Shown piece by piece: positions 49,111 through 61,389 of a DNA stretch of 64,000 bases. Origin of the DNA: Neurospora intermedia (lineage: Eukaryota; Ascomycota; Sordariomycetes; Sordariales; Sordariaceae). The translations under genes were made by a program, and so were the position numbers. The DNA is taken from assembly GCA_037102815.1 (NCBI GenBank), contig BTPP01000003.1:3162001-3226000 (forward strand), in the 5' to 3' direction. The notes beneath the pieces are model-generated. The model had not been told where the DNA came from, did no database searches, and saw only the letters and a program-made list of their open reading frames with translations. The stretch's first letter is position 1. Every line of letters begins with the position of its first letter.

Positions 49111-52100
49111 TGCTGAGTATGGTCGCAATGGCTAATCCGCACTGCAAGCCAGAGGAGCCCTCAACACAAGGTTCGCGCTGGCCTTCCGAGAACGTCCAAC
49201 GGGAGCTACCAGAGGAGTCGTGTAGGCCTGTGTGAGCTCCAGTCGTCGTTGACAACACACTCGGTGCGGCCAAAAATCTCGTGAGGATAGACCACACTGT
49301 GCAGCTGCGTCCTAAGCGGTGATACAGGATATGCTGTCGCCGTCTATTGGCTGTTGCTATCAGGTCGATGGAATGCGCGGCGGTTCGAGCTACTCGTGGA
49401 CAAGAAGGAAGCTCAGCACTTGAAGCTCAAGGTCAAGCTGATATATATGGTGTGCAAGTTGGTGATGGATATTGATCCCTTGAGGTAGTCTGGAGGCAGG
49501 CGTACGTGAAGGGAACAATTGTTTTCAAGCTCTTTCAACCTTGTGCGGCTCAGGAATGGGTCCAAGGACAATCCAGCCACGGGCCGACCAGAAGATGCGA
49601 CCTTGGAGGCTTGTTTGCAAGTCGGGGACCGGCGATGCTGGCACCGAAGATGGAGGCTCGGTTCGATCTGTTTTTGGAAATAGGTACTCTTTGGGTCTTT
49701 CAAGGCGGCCGAGGTGCTGTGCTAGGTTTGCGACTCGCGGATCGCAATCTAAGTTCCAACTGAAGGACTGGGCGACGATGGGCGAAGATGGTGCTTCTGG
49801 AAAAGGAAGAAACAACGAAACAAACCACAGAGATGAAACGAATGGTAGAAACAAAGAGCCGACAGAATGGTTGCCAGAGGAAAAAAATAAAGAAACAAAA
49901 TCTACGTAATGATAGATCAAGCCGACCCAGTTCTTTCTCTTCCACTCAGCGCCGAGTCTTGCTGGGTTGTCGTTCAGGTGGGAGAGTAATGGGACGGGCA
50001 GCCAGTGAGAAGACTGGACGGAATGGAATAGGTACTCGGCTACTGTACGATCTGGCCGGGGCTTTGGTGCACTTTTGAGGGTTTGTGAGGGGAGAAACGC
50101 CGCCTGCGCTTAGGACAAGAAGCTGGATTCGCTGTAACCTCACGGGCAGCCAAGCGGAGAGAGCCGGCAGCCCAAAGAGGTGAAGAGATGGAGGTTCAGG
50201 TTGCTGGCAGCGGGAAGAGTCCCCGCCAGTGGGAGGTTCGGTGCGGGCTTCCACCCTTCCAGGGCAGCGTCCACTCGACTCCGCCTATCGCTCACGACGT
50301 TCCCATGTGTTGCTGCCCTTGTCCCTGCCCGTTGCAGTTGGAGTCCCTGTTCGTCCCTGCTTGCGGGAAGGAGCCACTTCGACTTATAAAGCTCCATTCT
50401 GCAAGTCGCAACCGCCAGGCTATGGCACTATCGGGCACTAACACAGTGAATTAAAGTGGATGAGATTTAAAACAACTTGAACCCTACGGCTTAGGAGAAA
50501 AAGAGGGTGCCTCTACGCTGGTAAATGTCAATGAGATACATGCCTATGACTAGAAGTACCTAACTCCCGTCAGTGTAAAGTTTGTCGAATCGTGATGCCA
50601 GGGATCTCATCTCAAAAGGACTATTAGGGGACAGTTCATCATGAGGTTATTACCTATAGGCAGCCAGACAACAAGCTATCACCTTCATGTTCAGTTTGAG
50701 AAAAATGAAAGTAGGTACTGCACAGTACCTTCCTACCTATTCTACCTTACTGTGCCTCTATGCAGTAATGAAGCATCTATAATAAAGAGGATGGCATGAA
50801 CCTGCAAAAGTGACAGTTGCTTCCGCACCTTCATCAATGGGACTCCGTCGCAAAGGTGCCAAGGGCACTGCGTGGTCCTTTCTATGCTGAAAAAGAGCCT
50901 CTATTGGGTGGTGGTGATAAATGTTGCTCAACCACAACCAAATGTGGCAGAGTCGCAGTGTTCTTTTGCCCATGGAACCGACAGCCTGCATGTGGTGGTG
51001 ACAGGCTCCGGCGCTTAAGCATGCAGTGAGGGAAGTTGAGCTCGCTTTGGTGGCCACTCAGCATTCAACGCCCAAAGCCCCACTCCACGTTCGAGGGGCA
51101 GACTCTGGCCCAATCAGATCGCCCAAAGTGCTCTCTTCGGGGGCACATCAATCGGCATCAGAACTGAAGTGTGTGTCCGCCGCGTTCCCAACCTGCTGGT
51201 CGCTTCCATGATCTGGTGTCTCCTTGGGAGTCTGTATGGCCAATGGCGAGGTGGTGCAAGATGTGCCTTGAGACCGACCTTCCTTTAGGTATGACAGAAC
51301 GATCCCAACTTGTGTTGAGAAGGAGACAGACCATGATTGATAAAAATTCGAGACATCCCGTGCCTACATACTACTTACTATCAGCAAATTTCACTTAGTT
51401 ACCAAAACCGAGAAATAGTGGTGTGTTCGTTACGACTAGCGCGGAACTTCAACATGCACTTTACTTATACAACTCAACCACCATTCCACCAAATTTGATA
51501 TAAGAAGCTGGTATCAACCAGATACATTTCGTTTGGACACTTTATCGAATCTGTATTCAAATCTTAGTTTTGATTTGGTTGTCCCGTTCTTCTCTGTGCA
51601 TCTTTGCAGACTCCTGTCGCGAGAACCGCGCGAACAAACCAGCATTGTACTGTCACTTACGTACCTTTGGACGCAAAGAGCCGCATCTGGCACAGTGTTT
51701 CTGACATCCCCCGATCTGTACCGTTTGCAGCATATCGCGGATACTGCCTATATTTTCGTTGAACTACTTTCCCTGAAGGACCCGAAAATCCGGCACACGA
51801 CTTGTTACAATACAGTGCAGTTAACGGTTTGCATCTCAAGGCTGAAAGCACCGTTGAGACCTCGTTCATGACCAAGATGTGCCACACTGTACTGACGACT
51901 GAACTTGTCGAGGGGTTTCTTGGCTTGAGGCTTGCCCTAAATCATCGGCCTCTTGGGGCGTTCCCCGGGGAAAGGATGCTCACTGCTGGTCCAATCGGCA
52001 CCTGTGTTATTGTACAATGCATCGAAAAAATGAATCCTCCAGAACATGACCTAGACCGTTGTTATAGGGCAAGGGTTTGAGTATCGGAAGTTCAAACGCT

Positions 52101-54276
52101 CATCTGGCTGGCCAAAAAGGTCGCCATACTGGCGGAGTGTTATGGAATCTTTTGGTATCAACAACCTTCTTAGGCAGCACCGCCCGAACGGTTTCCAATT
52201 CCGGCGTGGCATAGGCAAAGTGAAAATGAGCCCAGGTTTTTGCAACCGGCATCCCAGGGCTGTTATTATGCTGGGCTCGGCGGTTAGAGGAAACTGATAT
52301 TGGTGGTAATTTTCCTTACTCATGGTTCTCATGGTTCGAAACGAAACTGGCTCGTCGGCTAGGTTCTTGCCCTTGAACCATACACTCGGGTCCAGATAAC
52401 GTGCAAACGGTTGCGGAAGAAGTTGTTGAACAGGGAAGCAATTCATGAGGGGCCGGTTCGGGCTTTTGGATGAGAGAGTTCATCACCCTGTGATGGATCC
52501 GCAAATTAGCTGCTTGGCGGTCGGTGTGACCCAACCCAACCCTTTTTGACCAGGGAAACCCATGGCTCATCAAAGCGCCAGGATCTCCACTATCAGAGAG
52601 GGTGTTCATCGATTCCTGGTAGACCTTGCGCAATCACCCCGGATTTCACAAGCAGACAACTCTCCACTTGCACTCTGGACCGCGTTTGTGAGACTTCCAA
52701 AAAATGTCTTACGGTTCCGCGCGGAAAGCTCAACCCCCAGAAATCGTGATGAATTCGGGGCGAAGCTTGAGAGATGGTGACTGCAAGCATTAGATGCGCC
52801 GAAGTCTCCCATCTCGATTAGTGAAGGAATACTAATGCTCTGCTTTTCCAAGGTAACTGGATCTTACCTGCAGCCACATCAAGACGAAGAAGAAGCCACT
52901 ACGCCAATTTAACTTGCCCAATGTTTGGGGGCGCCGGTCGATATTGAACACTTGCTGGGATGGATTCGAGACCCAACAACACTGATCCGGTGGTAACCAG
53001 CTAAAAGATATGGAAAACTGGATGGGGAGACCAACCAAAGGATGGAGACTAGAGACATCGAAGCAAAGTAGCTTATACACAGATATGGTAAGATCACTTG
53101 AGTATGCACTTCATTCTTTCCTACACCGTCTTGGAAATGATAACTTACGTGCCATTACTTGTACGGACATGAAGGGTTGGGGGAATAGGTAAGTTGTAGA
53201 CTGACCGGCGATGCAAGTCTACGGCTGGTGGGAGGGTAGGTCCATATCGGTAAAGACAACGTTCAGTTTAATATTAATCCGAAAGCTCAGTTTCTGGAAA
53301 AAAAAATATTTGCTACCCATGATGAGCAACGAAAAAGCATCTCTGACCGAGTGGCGTCGAAACCGGGCCTAGGAACAGGGCCAACGCTCGCTTCGCTGCC
53401 ACATACATACAGTTCGAGTCACTGGACCCGGGCTTGGGTGAACCGATTGTCAGGAATTCGGATGTGGAAGCTACACAGATGAACTTTTCTTAAAGAGAGA
53501 GTTGACCGGGCGCTGAATTTGAAATACTTTGAATGATATGACGTTCAGCATACACATCTGAGCGAATAGCGTAGGCTATCCCGATGACACCCCAGTCTGT
53601 ACCCATGTCATGGACTGAGACGTGCGATTTAGAAGGCCATGCTACCTTTTGCGAATGTCTCTTGTTCACCAGCGCCATCATCCCTTGCACTGGCTTGATG
53701 CCCCCACAAATTGTAAGGTGCATCCAATCCGAGCGTCGCTTCGTATTCGATCGGTCCAGCCCAGCCGAAGCGGTAGACTTTTCCACCATTCCCAAAAGAC
53801 ATCCGAACCCGAGGAGTCGGATACCGCGCAGGCGAGCATGACGGCTTGTGAGTCGTCAATGCAGATAACTAAATGTGGTTGGTTATGACACATCTAGCCA
53901 CACGGAGCAAGTACCAGGTTCCGGCTGAAGACGATGCCTCTCCGTGGTACCACAACCTCTCAACCGTAGTTGCAAACTGAAAAGGTAGCCTGTTATGTCT
54001 GGCTATGTTGCTCCGGTAGACCTAACCGCCAACAGAACTTAGTTGTCCCAAATGCACCTTGACGCCACAGGTTCCAACCCAAAGAAAAGCACAACCAAAT
54101 CAAGCTCTTGCTTTCGGCCTCCTGGATGCGAGATCAGGGCCGCTTCTATACCCTGCCCGGTACAGTTGTCTTGATACTCCCAAACGCCTAATGATCATGC
54201 AGTTTTCTCTTGCCGGACGATAGAGTAGTCGGCTTGCCCAATAGTTGATAATGAATTTTTCGACCGCTCGGGCATA
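49111..54276. other. 5.2-kb gene-poor region
   Basis: The first part should carry the promoter of the 46608-49110 gene. Small open frames on both strands lack known domains. The only stretch with protein-like composition is minus-strand 53490-53859, listed separately. Short inverted and direct repeats of GTAC/TACC steps occur near 50710-50760. No RNA gene was seen. Confidence 0.5.
53490..53859 (-). pseudogene. possible small gene or gene remnant, unrecognised
   Basis: On the minus strand, one frame from about 53800 to 53632 reads like a structured beta-rich protein (MSFGNGGKVYRFGWAGP, YEATLGLDAPYNLWGHQ). A second frame from about 53585 to 53490 continues with DWGVIGIAYAIRSDVY. A 49-nt intron (53640..53592, GTAGCA to CAG) would join them in phase. 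No convincing upstream exon or start was found. It may be a decayed gene, a short lineage-specific gene with a missed 5' exon, or chance. I do not recognise the family. Confidence 0.22.
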
Positions 54277-54718
54277 TTACATCCCCTGTTCCTCGTTGCG
54301 TGTCTGCATCTCGATCTTCTTGACGTTGCGGCCATCGGGAGTATACCTAGAGCGTAGTCAGCCACCAAGGTCCAGCGCGGCGAATCCACAAGAACGTACT
54401 TGAGAAGCTTCTCGATGAGGTCGACGTGGGTCATGACCATGCGACGGCAGCAGTAGCGCTTGAGGCCGAGCTGATCCAGAGCATCACTAATCATCGTCTG
54501 TCAGTTGTTGTTGTTTGTAAATCGAAAGTCGTTCGTAGATGTCGCATACCCGTCGGTGATCTCCTCGCCATCGATCAGCTGCAGGTATCTCTCCCAGAGA
54601 TCACCCACCACCTATGTGCCAAAGTCAGTGATCTTGTTAACGGGTAAATGGCGGAGGAAGCGGGGCGCGTCGCGTCGCGTACCTTGCCGCACGAAAAGCA
54701 TCGGATTGGAATGATCAT
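54277..54718 (-). CDS. rpb10: RPB10/RPABC5, shared subunit of RNA polymerases I, II and III
   Basis: Four short exons, 54718..54683, 54611..54550, 54486..54400 and 54346..54277, encode 84 residues. Rpb10 is a zinc-binding structural subunit common to all three nuclear RNA polymerases. The sequence is unmistakable: [12 protein letters not shown] then [28 protein letters not shown] and [13 protein letters not shown]. The four zinc ligands Cys7, Cys10, Cys45 and Cys46 are present. It is longer than the 70-residue yeast protein because of a charged tail after [11 protein letters not shown]. The introns (71, 63 and 53 nt) have GTACGC, GTATGC and GTACGT donors and AG acceptors, and each joins conserved sequence in phase. 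It faces utp17 across a 377-bp gap. Confidence 0.96.
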
Positions 54719-55095
54719 TTTTGTTAGCGAGTCAAAAGCCTACAAAAAGGTGTTTGGCGGGATGGCGATGTTCGCGGCAGATGAGCGACCGGCTTCTGGC
54801 GAGATGGTGGTGCAAGTTTGATCGTAGTGACGGTGCAAGTTTCAGCATGAATGACTTTGAAGGGCGAGGCGGCAACTTTACCTGTGAGGTCGGAAGGCCC
54901 CAGCAAATTTGACTTTCTAGGGTCTGATTGGTCACTTCAGTCTTATCGCCGATAAGAAAGCTGCCCCACATTAACTTTTCGAAGGGTACTCCGCCAAAAT
55001 TTCTTCTGCTGGGAGGATGAGGCGGACATGAAGCTCGGTACGACAAATCGTGTGTTCCTTGCCCGACTTGCATCGTCATATACTCAAACGACAAG
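54719..55095. promoter_or_regulatory. rpb10-utp17 bidirectional promoter
   Basis: Two growth-related genes, an RNA polymerase subunit and an SSU-processome protein, are transcribed outward from this 377-bp gap. It contains a 17-bp palindrome at 54941-54957 made of two inverted GATAAG motifs, an inverted CCAAT box (ATTGG, 54927-54931) and a weak RRPE-like AAAATTT (54996-55002). Co-regulation is inferred. Confidence 0.55.
54941..54957. promoter_or_regulatory. palindromic paired GATA element
   Basis: TCTTATCGCCGATAAGA is a perfect 17-bp palindrome apart from its central base. It presents GATAAG on both strands, a plausible site for a GATA zinc-finger factor. The sequence is seen; function is inferred. 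Confidence 0.45.
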
Positions 55096-58000
55096 ATGGT
55101 GGAGCTACGCACCCCTCGCAAGACCTCGAAGACGTCCAAGATGGATGCGAATGGTGAAACCGCCTCGCTGAAGAAGAGAAAGAGAGAGCCCAAGGAAGAG
55201 ACGACCGCTTCGCAAAAAAGGCAACGATCGAAACCAAAGACCCAGCCTGCTGCCGCCAATGGCAATGTTGACGATACTACCGACTCCCAAGAAAGCACCC
55301 TCTTCGAGAACAAAGACCTGCAACGACCAATGGTGATTTGGAACTTACGGATGCTTCAAATACCTTGACGACGCGCAACACATCGGCATGGAAGGTATCG
55401 AATCCTATGGGCGGCCGCATGCTCGACATCGATCCCATATTCTCCTTGGATGAACGGTTCGTTTGAGACCAGTCCCCCAGGTAGGGGCTCTACTAATGCG
55501 ATTTAGATACCTCCTTATCACCTACAACACATCAATCCAAGTCTATTCTACCGAGGATTCCCTGCTCGTCAGGAGGATCTCCCTTCCCATCACCAAGCTC
55601 GACAGCGGCGCCGAACTTTCTTCTCCCCACATCGTCGCGTCTGTGCTATCCGCCAGCGCACCCGAATTCCTCTGGGTTGCATGCTCAGATGGCCGTATCT
55701 GGCACCTCAACTGGGCAACAGGCGAAGGCGCCGAAACACCCTTCACGATTGACGTCAAGAAAGTCCTCGACATGACCGTCGAGTCGGTCGACATTCGCGA
55801 CAAGCAAGAAGATGTCCTTTTTATTCTCCAGAAGTTGACCAAGTCCTCGGCGCAAATCGTGGCCTACGACCTCAAGGCCCTCCGTACGAAGACCGGCAAG
55901 CTTATCCACACATACGACGAGAACCCGCAATTGCTTCGTTCCGCTGCTGGTGGTAGACTCATTGTTGCTGCCGCGAAGGAGACGCTGCACATCGGTACTT
56001 TGAAGTCCAAGGGAAAGACCGTCAAGGCGGTTGATGACCTTGAATACGCGTTCCACTCTTTCGGCGTGCCGGATCTGGTCACTTGCCTCGACATTCGCCC
56101 GACTCTCCAAACAACAAAGAAGGGTGGCATAGAAATCCAGTTCGTTGATCTCGTCATCGGTTGCGCTCGCGGCGCCATCTACGTTTATGGTGACCTGCTC
56201 TCAAAACTACCCGGCAGCGCGGCCAAGGGAGGTCCTATTCAGCCCCGCAAGCTACATTGGCACCGCAGGGCCGTCCACAGCGTCAAGTGGTCTGAAGATG
56301 GTAAGAACTGGTGAACTGTCTTTGGGAGACGACAAAGTGCTGACAATTTGACAGGTAACTATCTGATATCCGGCGGTGCCGAAACCGTACTCGTTTTGTG
56401 GCAGTTGGATACCGGCAAGAGGGAGTTCTTGCCTCACCTTTCAGCAACTATTGAAAACATCGTCGTTTCCCCCAAGGGATCATCCTACGCTCTCCACCTC
56501 GACGACAATTCTGCCATGGTGCTCTCGACCGCTGAGATGAAGCCCACGACCTACGTTTCCGGCATTCAGTCTTTGGTTCTCAGCGACAAGCCATCGAAGG
56601 AGTCTCTGGTGCGCCGTGTCTGGAGATCTGTCGACGAAATCTCAACACCCTTGATCACTACCAGTAACCCTACGAACCCTTCACAAATATTCCTCTGCGT
56701 CGGCAATGGGCAGCAGGCCAGCTCGACAGGAAATGCACCGTCCACACCACTTATCCAAGTTTTCGACGTCTCCTCGTTTCAGGGCGTTAGCAAGCATCCC
56801 ATTGCGCGCACCAACCCTACCGATACCAACATGACAAGCCAGGGTGCGCCAATCATTGAGCCTAGAGTCACCAAGATGGCATTTTCCCACGATGGGAAAT
56901 GGCTTGCGTCGGTAGATGAGTGGCAGCCACCTGAGAGGGACCTTGAGCCTCTCTTGACTGGCTCAAAGACCACATGCGAAGTTTCGCGGGAAAGACGGGA
57001 GATCTTCCTCAAATTCTGGGAGATTGATGCGGAGGATAACTCGTTGCAGCTCGTTTCGCGCATCAACGAGGCACACTTCACAACAGAGTCCGAGACCATC
57101 CTGGATGTCGCCAGCGACCCCATTTCGTCTCGATTTGCTTCTCTTGGCACTGACGGTGTAGTACGTTTCTGGAGCCCCAAGCTGCGCAGGAAAGACGGTT
57201 TGGCGTCAACCGGTCCCGAAGGCCAACAGCTTCGAACATGGTCATGCTCTCGGGCTGTTGAGCTCCCTGCTTATGGGCAACTGGAAGAGGCGGTAGAAGT
57301 TTCTCCTAAGACCCCTCGCAGCGGTGCCCTTGCCTTTTCTGAAGACGGCTCCGTGCTCTTTGCTGCCTACGGCCCTTCATCCGGAGCTGTTGTTGCAGTT
57401 ATCGATACGGCGACCGGCGCTATTCGTGACACCATCCCCGATTTGTCTAGGGGTGATATCCGGGGTGTCGAGGCCGTTTCTTCGTCTTTGATCATCTTTT
57501 CGGAGGATCTCACGGTCTACGACATCGTGTCAGATGAAGTGCAGTACAGCTTCGCCCTGAAGGAGACATCAGAGGCTGCCAAGCAGATGACCCATTTGGC
57601 GGTCAACCGGGAGTCCCGATCCTTCGCTGTTGCTGCCCCTATCCCCAACTCTAGCCAGGAGAAGTTGAAGAAGGGCGCAAAGTCAGAGCTTGTTGTCTTC
57701 TCGGTCGATGAGGAAGTGCCTCAACTGATTCAGACGTTCCCTCAGGTCATCACTGCGGTCCTCCCTGCTACCAACTCGGCTGGCTTCGTCGCAGTTGACT
57801 CTGCTGCCCAGATCTGGTCCATTACTGAAAGCGGAGAGCAGGCGCAAATGCTTCAGCCTCTGGCGGATCTCAATATGGAGGAAAGTGCCAGTGCCGTAGC
57901 CCCAGTGGATCATGCGGTTGAGGACGGCGAGGCAAGCGACGAGGAGATGCAGGACGCGGACACGGATGTTGAGATGGAGGATGATGACTACGATGTCCAT

Positions 58001-58129
58001 CAGGCTGTCGTCGCTCCCCAGAAGCTGGCCGAGATTTTTAACGCTGCGCCCGCATTCGCTATGGCCCCCATTGAGGATATCTTCAACCAGGTCGCCTCAT
58101 TATTTTCCACGAGGCCTTCTACAATCTAA
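55096..58129 (+). CDS. utp17: Utp17/Nan1 (WDR75-like) WD40 protein of the t-UTP complex, with a frame break in exon 1
   Basis: Exons 55096..55456, 55507..56300 and 56355..58129 encode about 976 residues. Utp17 is a subunit of the t-UTP part of the SSU processome, linking rDNA transcription and early pre-rRNA processing. The N-terminus (MVELRTPRKTSKTSK, then KKRKREPKEE) is basic and nucleolar-like. The WD40 part begins at AWKVSNPMGGRMLDIDP and YLLITYNTSIQVYST and continues to about residue 880. An acidic patch (DGEASDEEMQDADTDVEME) precedes the C-terminal LAEIFNAAPAFAMAPIEDIF. Introns 55457..55506 (TACTAAT branch) and 56301..56354 are clean. Exon 1 is not open in one frame: the start frame closes at 55366-55368, while NGDLELTDAS and the following conserved sequence lie in another frame, equal to one missing base near 55300-55330. 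An assembly error is likely, because the gene is essential in yeast. Confidence 0.9.
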
Positions 58130-59056
58130 ACTCAGGACGCATCTTTTGCTAGATCTCGCAAATCGAGTCGGCCCGTCTCACGTGTGAAGATCATGAGAGA
58201 ACCGCATAAGTTGGTCCAGTTGCGTAAAGGAGCCAAAACCGATAGTTCGCAGGGTCTACAGAGTTTGATGGATAATTTCGATTCATCGCTTCGCCTGCGC
58301 ACCTGCTCATTGTGCCTTCGAAAGCTCAAGGCCGGGGGCACCAGGAGTCATAACGTCCTGGAGTTCGACCTTTGCGGCGCTGGACATGACCGAACCAGGG
58401 AGGGGGGCCAGAACACTGGCAGCCACACAAGAAACAGTGCCGAGCCGCCCCGTCACTCAAGTGGCAGCAAGGAAAAGGGTTTTTTTTTGTCCTCAACAAT
58501 GACGATGACGACGGCGACGATATGGAATGCCGAATCCTCGGCAGGTTTACGCGTGTAAGCCCAGCCCGGGGACCCTTATCCTGGGGCAAGCGCCCCGCAT
58601 TAGTCTAGGTGGCTGCTGCGGGGCTTACGGCACGCTCCGATGGCGACCGATTACGCCATTCTTAGACGACTTCGATAATAACATTGGGAACGGGAACCTT
58701 AGGATATCAGGTCATATAGCTTAGAACTGGAGCTGTAGCTGCAATTGCTTTGTGTAATATGAAGAGCTAGATGTTTCGTGTTGGAAACTGTAACTTGATC
58801 AACCATATCCCTCTATCCTACTATTTCACGTCAATTTACCCAAACAGCGTTCACCGGCAGTCTTCCAAAACTTTGAATCTCCAACTGCATTTTATTCCCG
58901 ACCTTGTGAGGGGAAGGACATCCGATGATCTTTCAGCCGCTTTGACTATCCCCCTCGCATTTCGTATCGAGGCACGTAGACTTGAGACGAGTTGGTCATC
59001 TGGCCTGCCTTCGCCTTTCACATTTTCAACTTTAAGCAACTTTGACGCTCCTCACT
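58130..59056. other. intergenic region, utp17 3' end and dioxygenase promoter
   Basis: It holds the 3' UTR of utp17 and the upstream region of the dioxygenase gene. The open frame at 58184-58558 (+) has no recognisable domain and is not called. Confidence 0.5.
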
Positions 59057-60403
59057 ATGTCTTTCACATCTATTCCAGTTCTTGACTTGTCTTTAGCCAA
59101 GGACCCAGCTACCAAGCGGGCTTTCCTAGCGGACCTTAGGCACGCTCTTATGGAAGTGGGCTTCTTATATCTCCAAAATGTCGGTATTTCACAGGAGGTG
59201 TTTGACCAAGTCATTCAGGAAGTGAAGAGCTTCTTTGACATCCCGAAAGAGGAAAAGTAAGTTTTGTCCGCCATTGCTCGACGCAAAATCCAAAATCACA
59301 TACAAAGCAGTCATGAAGCCAAACTAAAGGCTTTGGTTTAAAATCAAAAATCAGACTCAAAATCGAAATGAAAAACGCCCCCTCCTTCCTCGGCTACTCC
59401 CGTCTCTCCGCCGAGATCACCGCCGGCGCCATCGACCACCGCGAACAGATCGACCTGTCCACAGAGCATCCCTTACCCGAGACCGGCGCGCCATTACACT
59501 ACAATCTGCTAGCACCCAACCAGTGGCCGTCGCCTAAGGTGCTGCCTAGCTTCCGCCCGGTGTTCACCGATTACATGAAGAAGATGGGCGAGATCTCCAT
59601 CTACTTCACCAGCCTGATCGCCGAGGCGATCGAGCTACCCGCCAACGCATTCGACAAGTACTTTGATAAAGACCAGCAGCACAAGCTGAAGATTGTCAAG
59701 TACCCGGATGTTGGTACGTTGGGCAAAGAAGGCAAGGAGGGAAATCAGGGCGTGGGGCCGCATAAGGACAGTAGTATGTCTTCCCCCTTTCCCATTTCTT
59801 CTTACCAAACAGACAAGCTCACCCCTTTCTCCTCAAGTGCTGTCGAGCTATCTCCTCCAAGCCTCCCATCACCGCGGCCTGCAAGTCCAAAACATGTTTG
59901 GCGAATGGATCGACTGCCCGCCCATCCCCGGTACCTTGGTCGTCGCAATCGGGCAAGGTCTCGAAGCCCTAACGCAGGGCGTCTGCGTGAGCACCACGCA
60001 CCGGGTACTCTCGCCGGCCGCCGGCGAAGGCGCCCGCTTTTCCATTCCCTTTTTCCAGGGTGTGAGGGGCGATACCACCTTTGACGATTTGGAAAAGGTT
60101 GGCGTCGGACAGGTGCCCGAGCACGTCAAGGAGCAGCGCAGAAAGGTGCTCGAGGCTAGTGGTGGCCAGAGGCTGGATGATGTCGAGTTTACGTTTAGGA
60201 GTGGAGGGGTTGCGACCACGTTGGGCGAGGCCACGCTGAGGAATCGGGTGAAAAGTCATCCGGATGTGGGGGAGAGGTGGTACCCAGAAATCTTGAGGAG
60301 TCTTAGGGAGGAGCAGAGTAGGGCGGCGGCTGGGAGTAGGAATTCGACTGTAGGAGGAGGCGCGGCAATGGTACCGGAGGGGAAGACTGTTGAGGCGCAT
60401 TAG
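59057..60403 (+). CDS. 2-oxoglutarate/Fe(II) dioxygenase, isopenicillin-N-synthase-like
   Basis: Exons 59057..59256, 59355..59773 and 59838..60403 encode 394 residues. The protein belongs to the soluble Fe(II)/2-oxoglutarate oxygenases with a DIOX_N-type N-terminus (SIPVLDLSLAKD, ALMEVGFLYLQNVGIS, SFFDIPKEEK, SFLGYSRL). The iron triad is His203-x-Asp205 (GPHKDSM) and His261 (TTHRVLSP), and Arg273 (ARFSIPFF) should hold the co-substrate. All are intact, so it should be active. The substrate is unknown. About 120 residues follow the catalytic core, ending in a Gly/Ser-rich tail. Introns are 98 nt (GTAAGT to CAG) and 64 nt (GTATGT to AAG). The second acceptor was chosen because it gives KDSMLSSYLLQASHH. 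No biosynthetic cluster surrounds it, so a general metabolic role is as likely as a secondary-metabolite one. Confidence 0.92.
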
Positions 60404-60826
60404 TTTCTTTCAGGTTCGGGTATCTAGGATGGGAGGTTCGGGGGTAGGGCGACAGGCGATTATATCCAGCGTCTTTACCGTTTGCCAGGCGTGAAGAGAG
60501 CGTTGGGAAGATTATGTCTATGTAGTTCAGCTGTGTGTATCATGATCGATTTCTCGGAGTCTACCGGATCGAATCGGGGGTATGTTTCCTCTTCTATTTA
60601 TTAATGTCAAATCCATTATGATACGCCTTATCCCACCCGCTTTGATGCATCGCCATTTGTGTAAATCACTCCCGTCTGGTGCTGCTTAGCACATTTTTCT
60701 TGATTCCCGTCCAGCTATTTTTTTGGTGTCTTTGTTGATGCTCCGTTGCTCTGAATCCAAACTCCCAGACATCAGACATCGGATCGTCACAGATCGTTCG
60801 TTCGACGGAACATGGATAATGCGCGT
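60404..60826. other. intergenic region between convergent genes
   Basis: This is the shared 3' region of the dioxygenase gene (+) and the small zinc-finger gene (-). Nothing else is recognised. Confidence 0.6.
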
Positions 60827-61389
60827 TTATTTCTTGGGCTGCTCGACGAAGCCGGGGAAGCAGTCCGCCAGCGTCTTGTTGTGCTTGTTCTGAGCGTGCT
60901 CATCAAGACTGCGAAGAAAGAATCGAGGTCAGCTTGGGTATACGATAGACATGCTTCGGCAGGTATCTCAAATCGTGACTAAATGCCCGGGGAAACGGAG
61001 CTGGTCGGGAGAAGTTCGGGGATTTTGCTTACGCCTTCGCGCGCGATGTCGACAAGAAGGTGGCCCTGCAGGTCTGGCAGATGATGTTCATGGCAGCAGC
61101 GTTCTGCAGAAGTTTGTGTTAGTCTACTGAGCATCCGCTTTCCGGGTTCGACGCAGGACGACGACGTCTCGTCCGTAGAGAGAAGAATACGACGTACAGT
61201 CTTAAGCTGCGACTTAGGACCAGCAGCAGCATTCTTGGCGTTACGCTCGCGCTTTTGCGCAGCCTTGGCTCCCTATTTGATGAGAAAATACTGTGTTAGT
61301 AGATGTTGTTCAGAACGGTGGTGATCGTCGCGGATCGTAAAGTTCGAAGTAAACACGGTATGTATGTAACGTACGTTACCGCCACCCAT
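60827..61389 (-). CDS. small C2H2 protein, ZNF706/At2g23090-like
   Basis: Four exons, 61389..61375, 61272..61198, 61103..61033 and 60908..60827, encode 80 residues. The N-terminus MGGGNGAKAAQKRERNAKN is the 4F5/SERF-like basic motif. It is followed by a single C2H2-type finger of the zf-met2 type with Cys39, Cys42, His58 and His63 (CQTCRATFLSTSRAKALDEH), then a short tail LADCFPGF. This pairing and length match the ZNF706/At2g23090 family, found in most eukaryotes and of poorly known role. The first exon has only five codons (MGGGN), and all junctions are GT-AG and in phase. The gene is invisible to simple ORF scanning. Confidence 0.93.

Noticed and set aside
53400-53435. A TTCGAGTC sequence resembling a tRNA T-loop
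   Set aside because: No matching acceptor, D or anticodon stem could be built around it.
55152-55292. An intron in utp17 exon 1 to explain the frame change
   Set aside because: It would remove the Lys-rich NLS-like segment expected in this family and lacks a good branch site. A single missing base near 55300-55330 explains the data better.
59057-60403. The dioxygenase as part of a secondary-metabolite cluster
   Set aside because: Its neighbours are housekeeping genes; no synthase, P450, transporter or cluster regulator is nearby.
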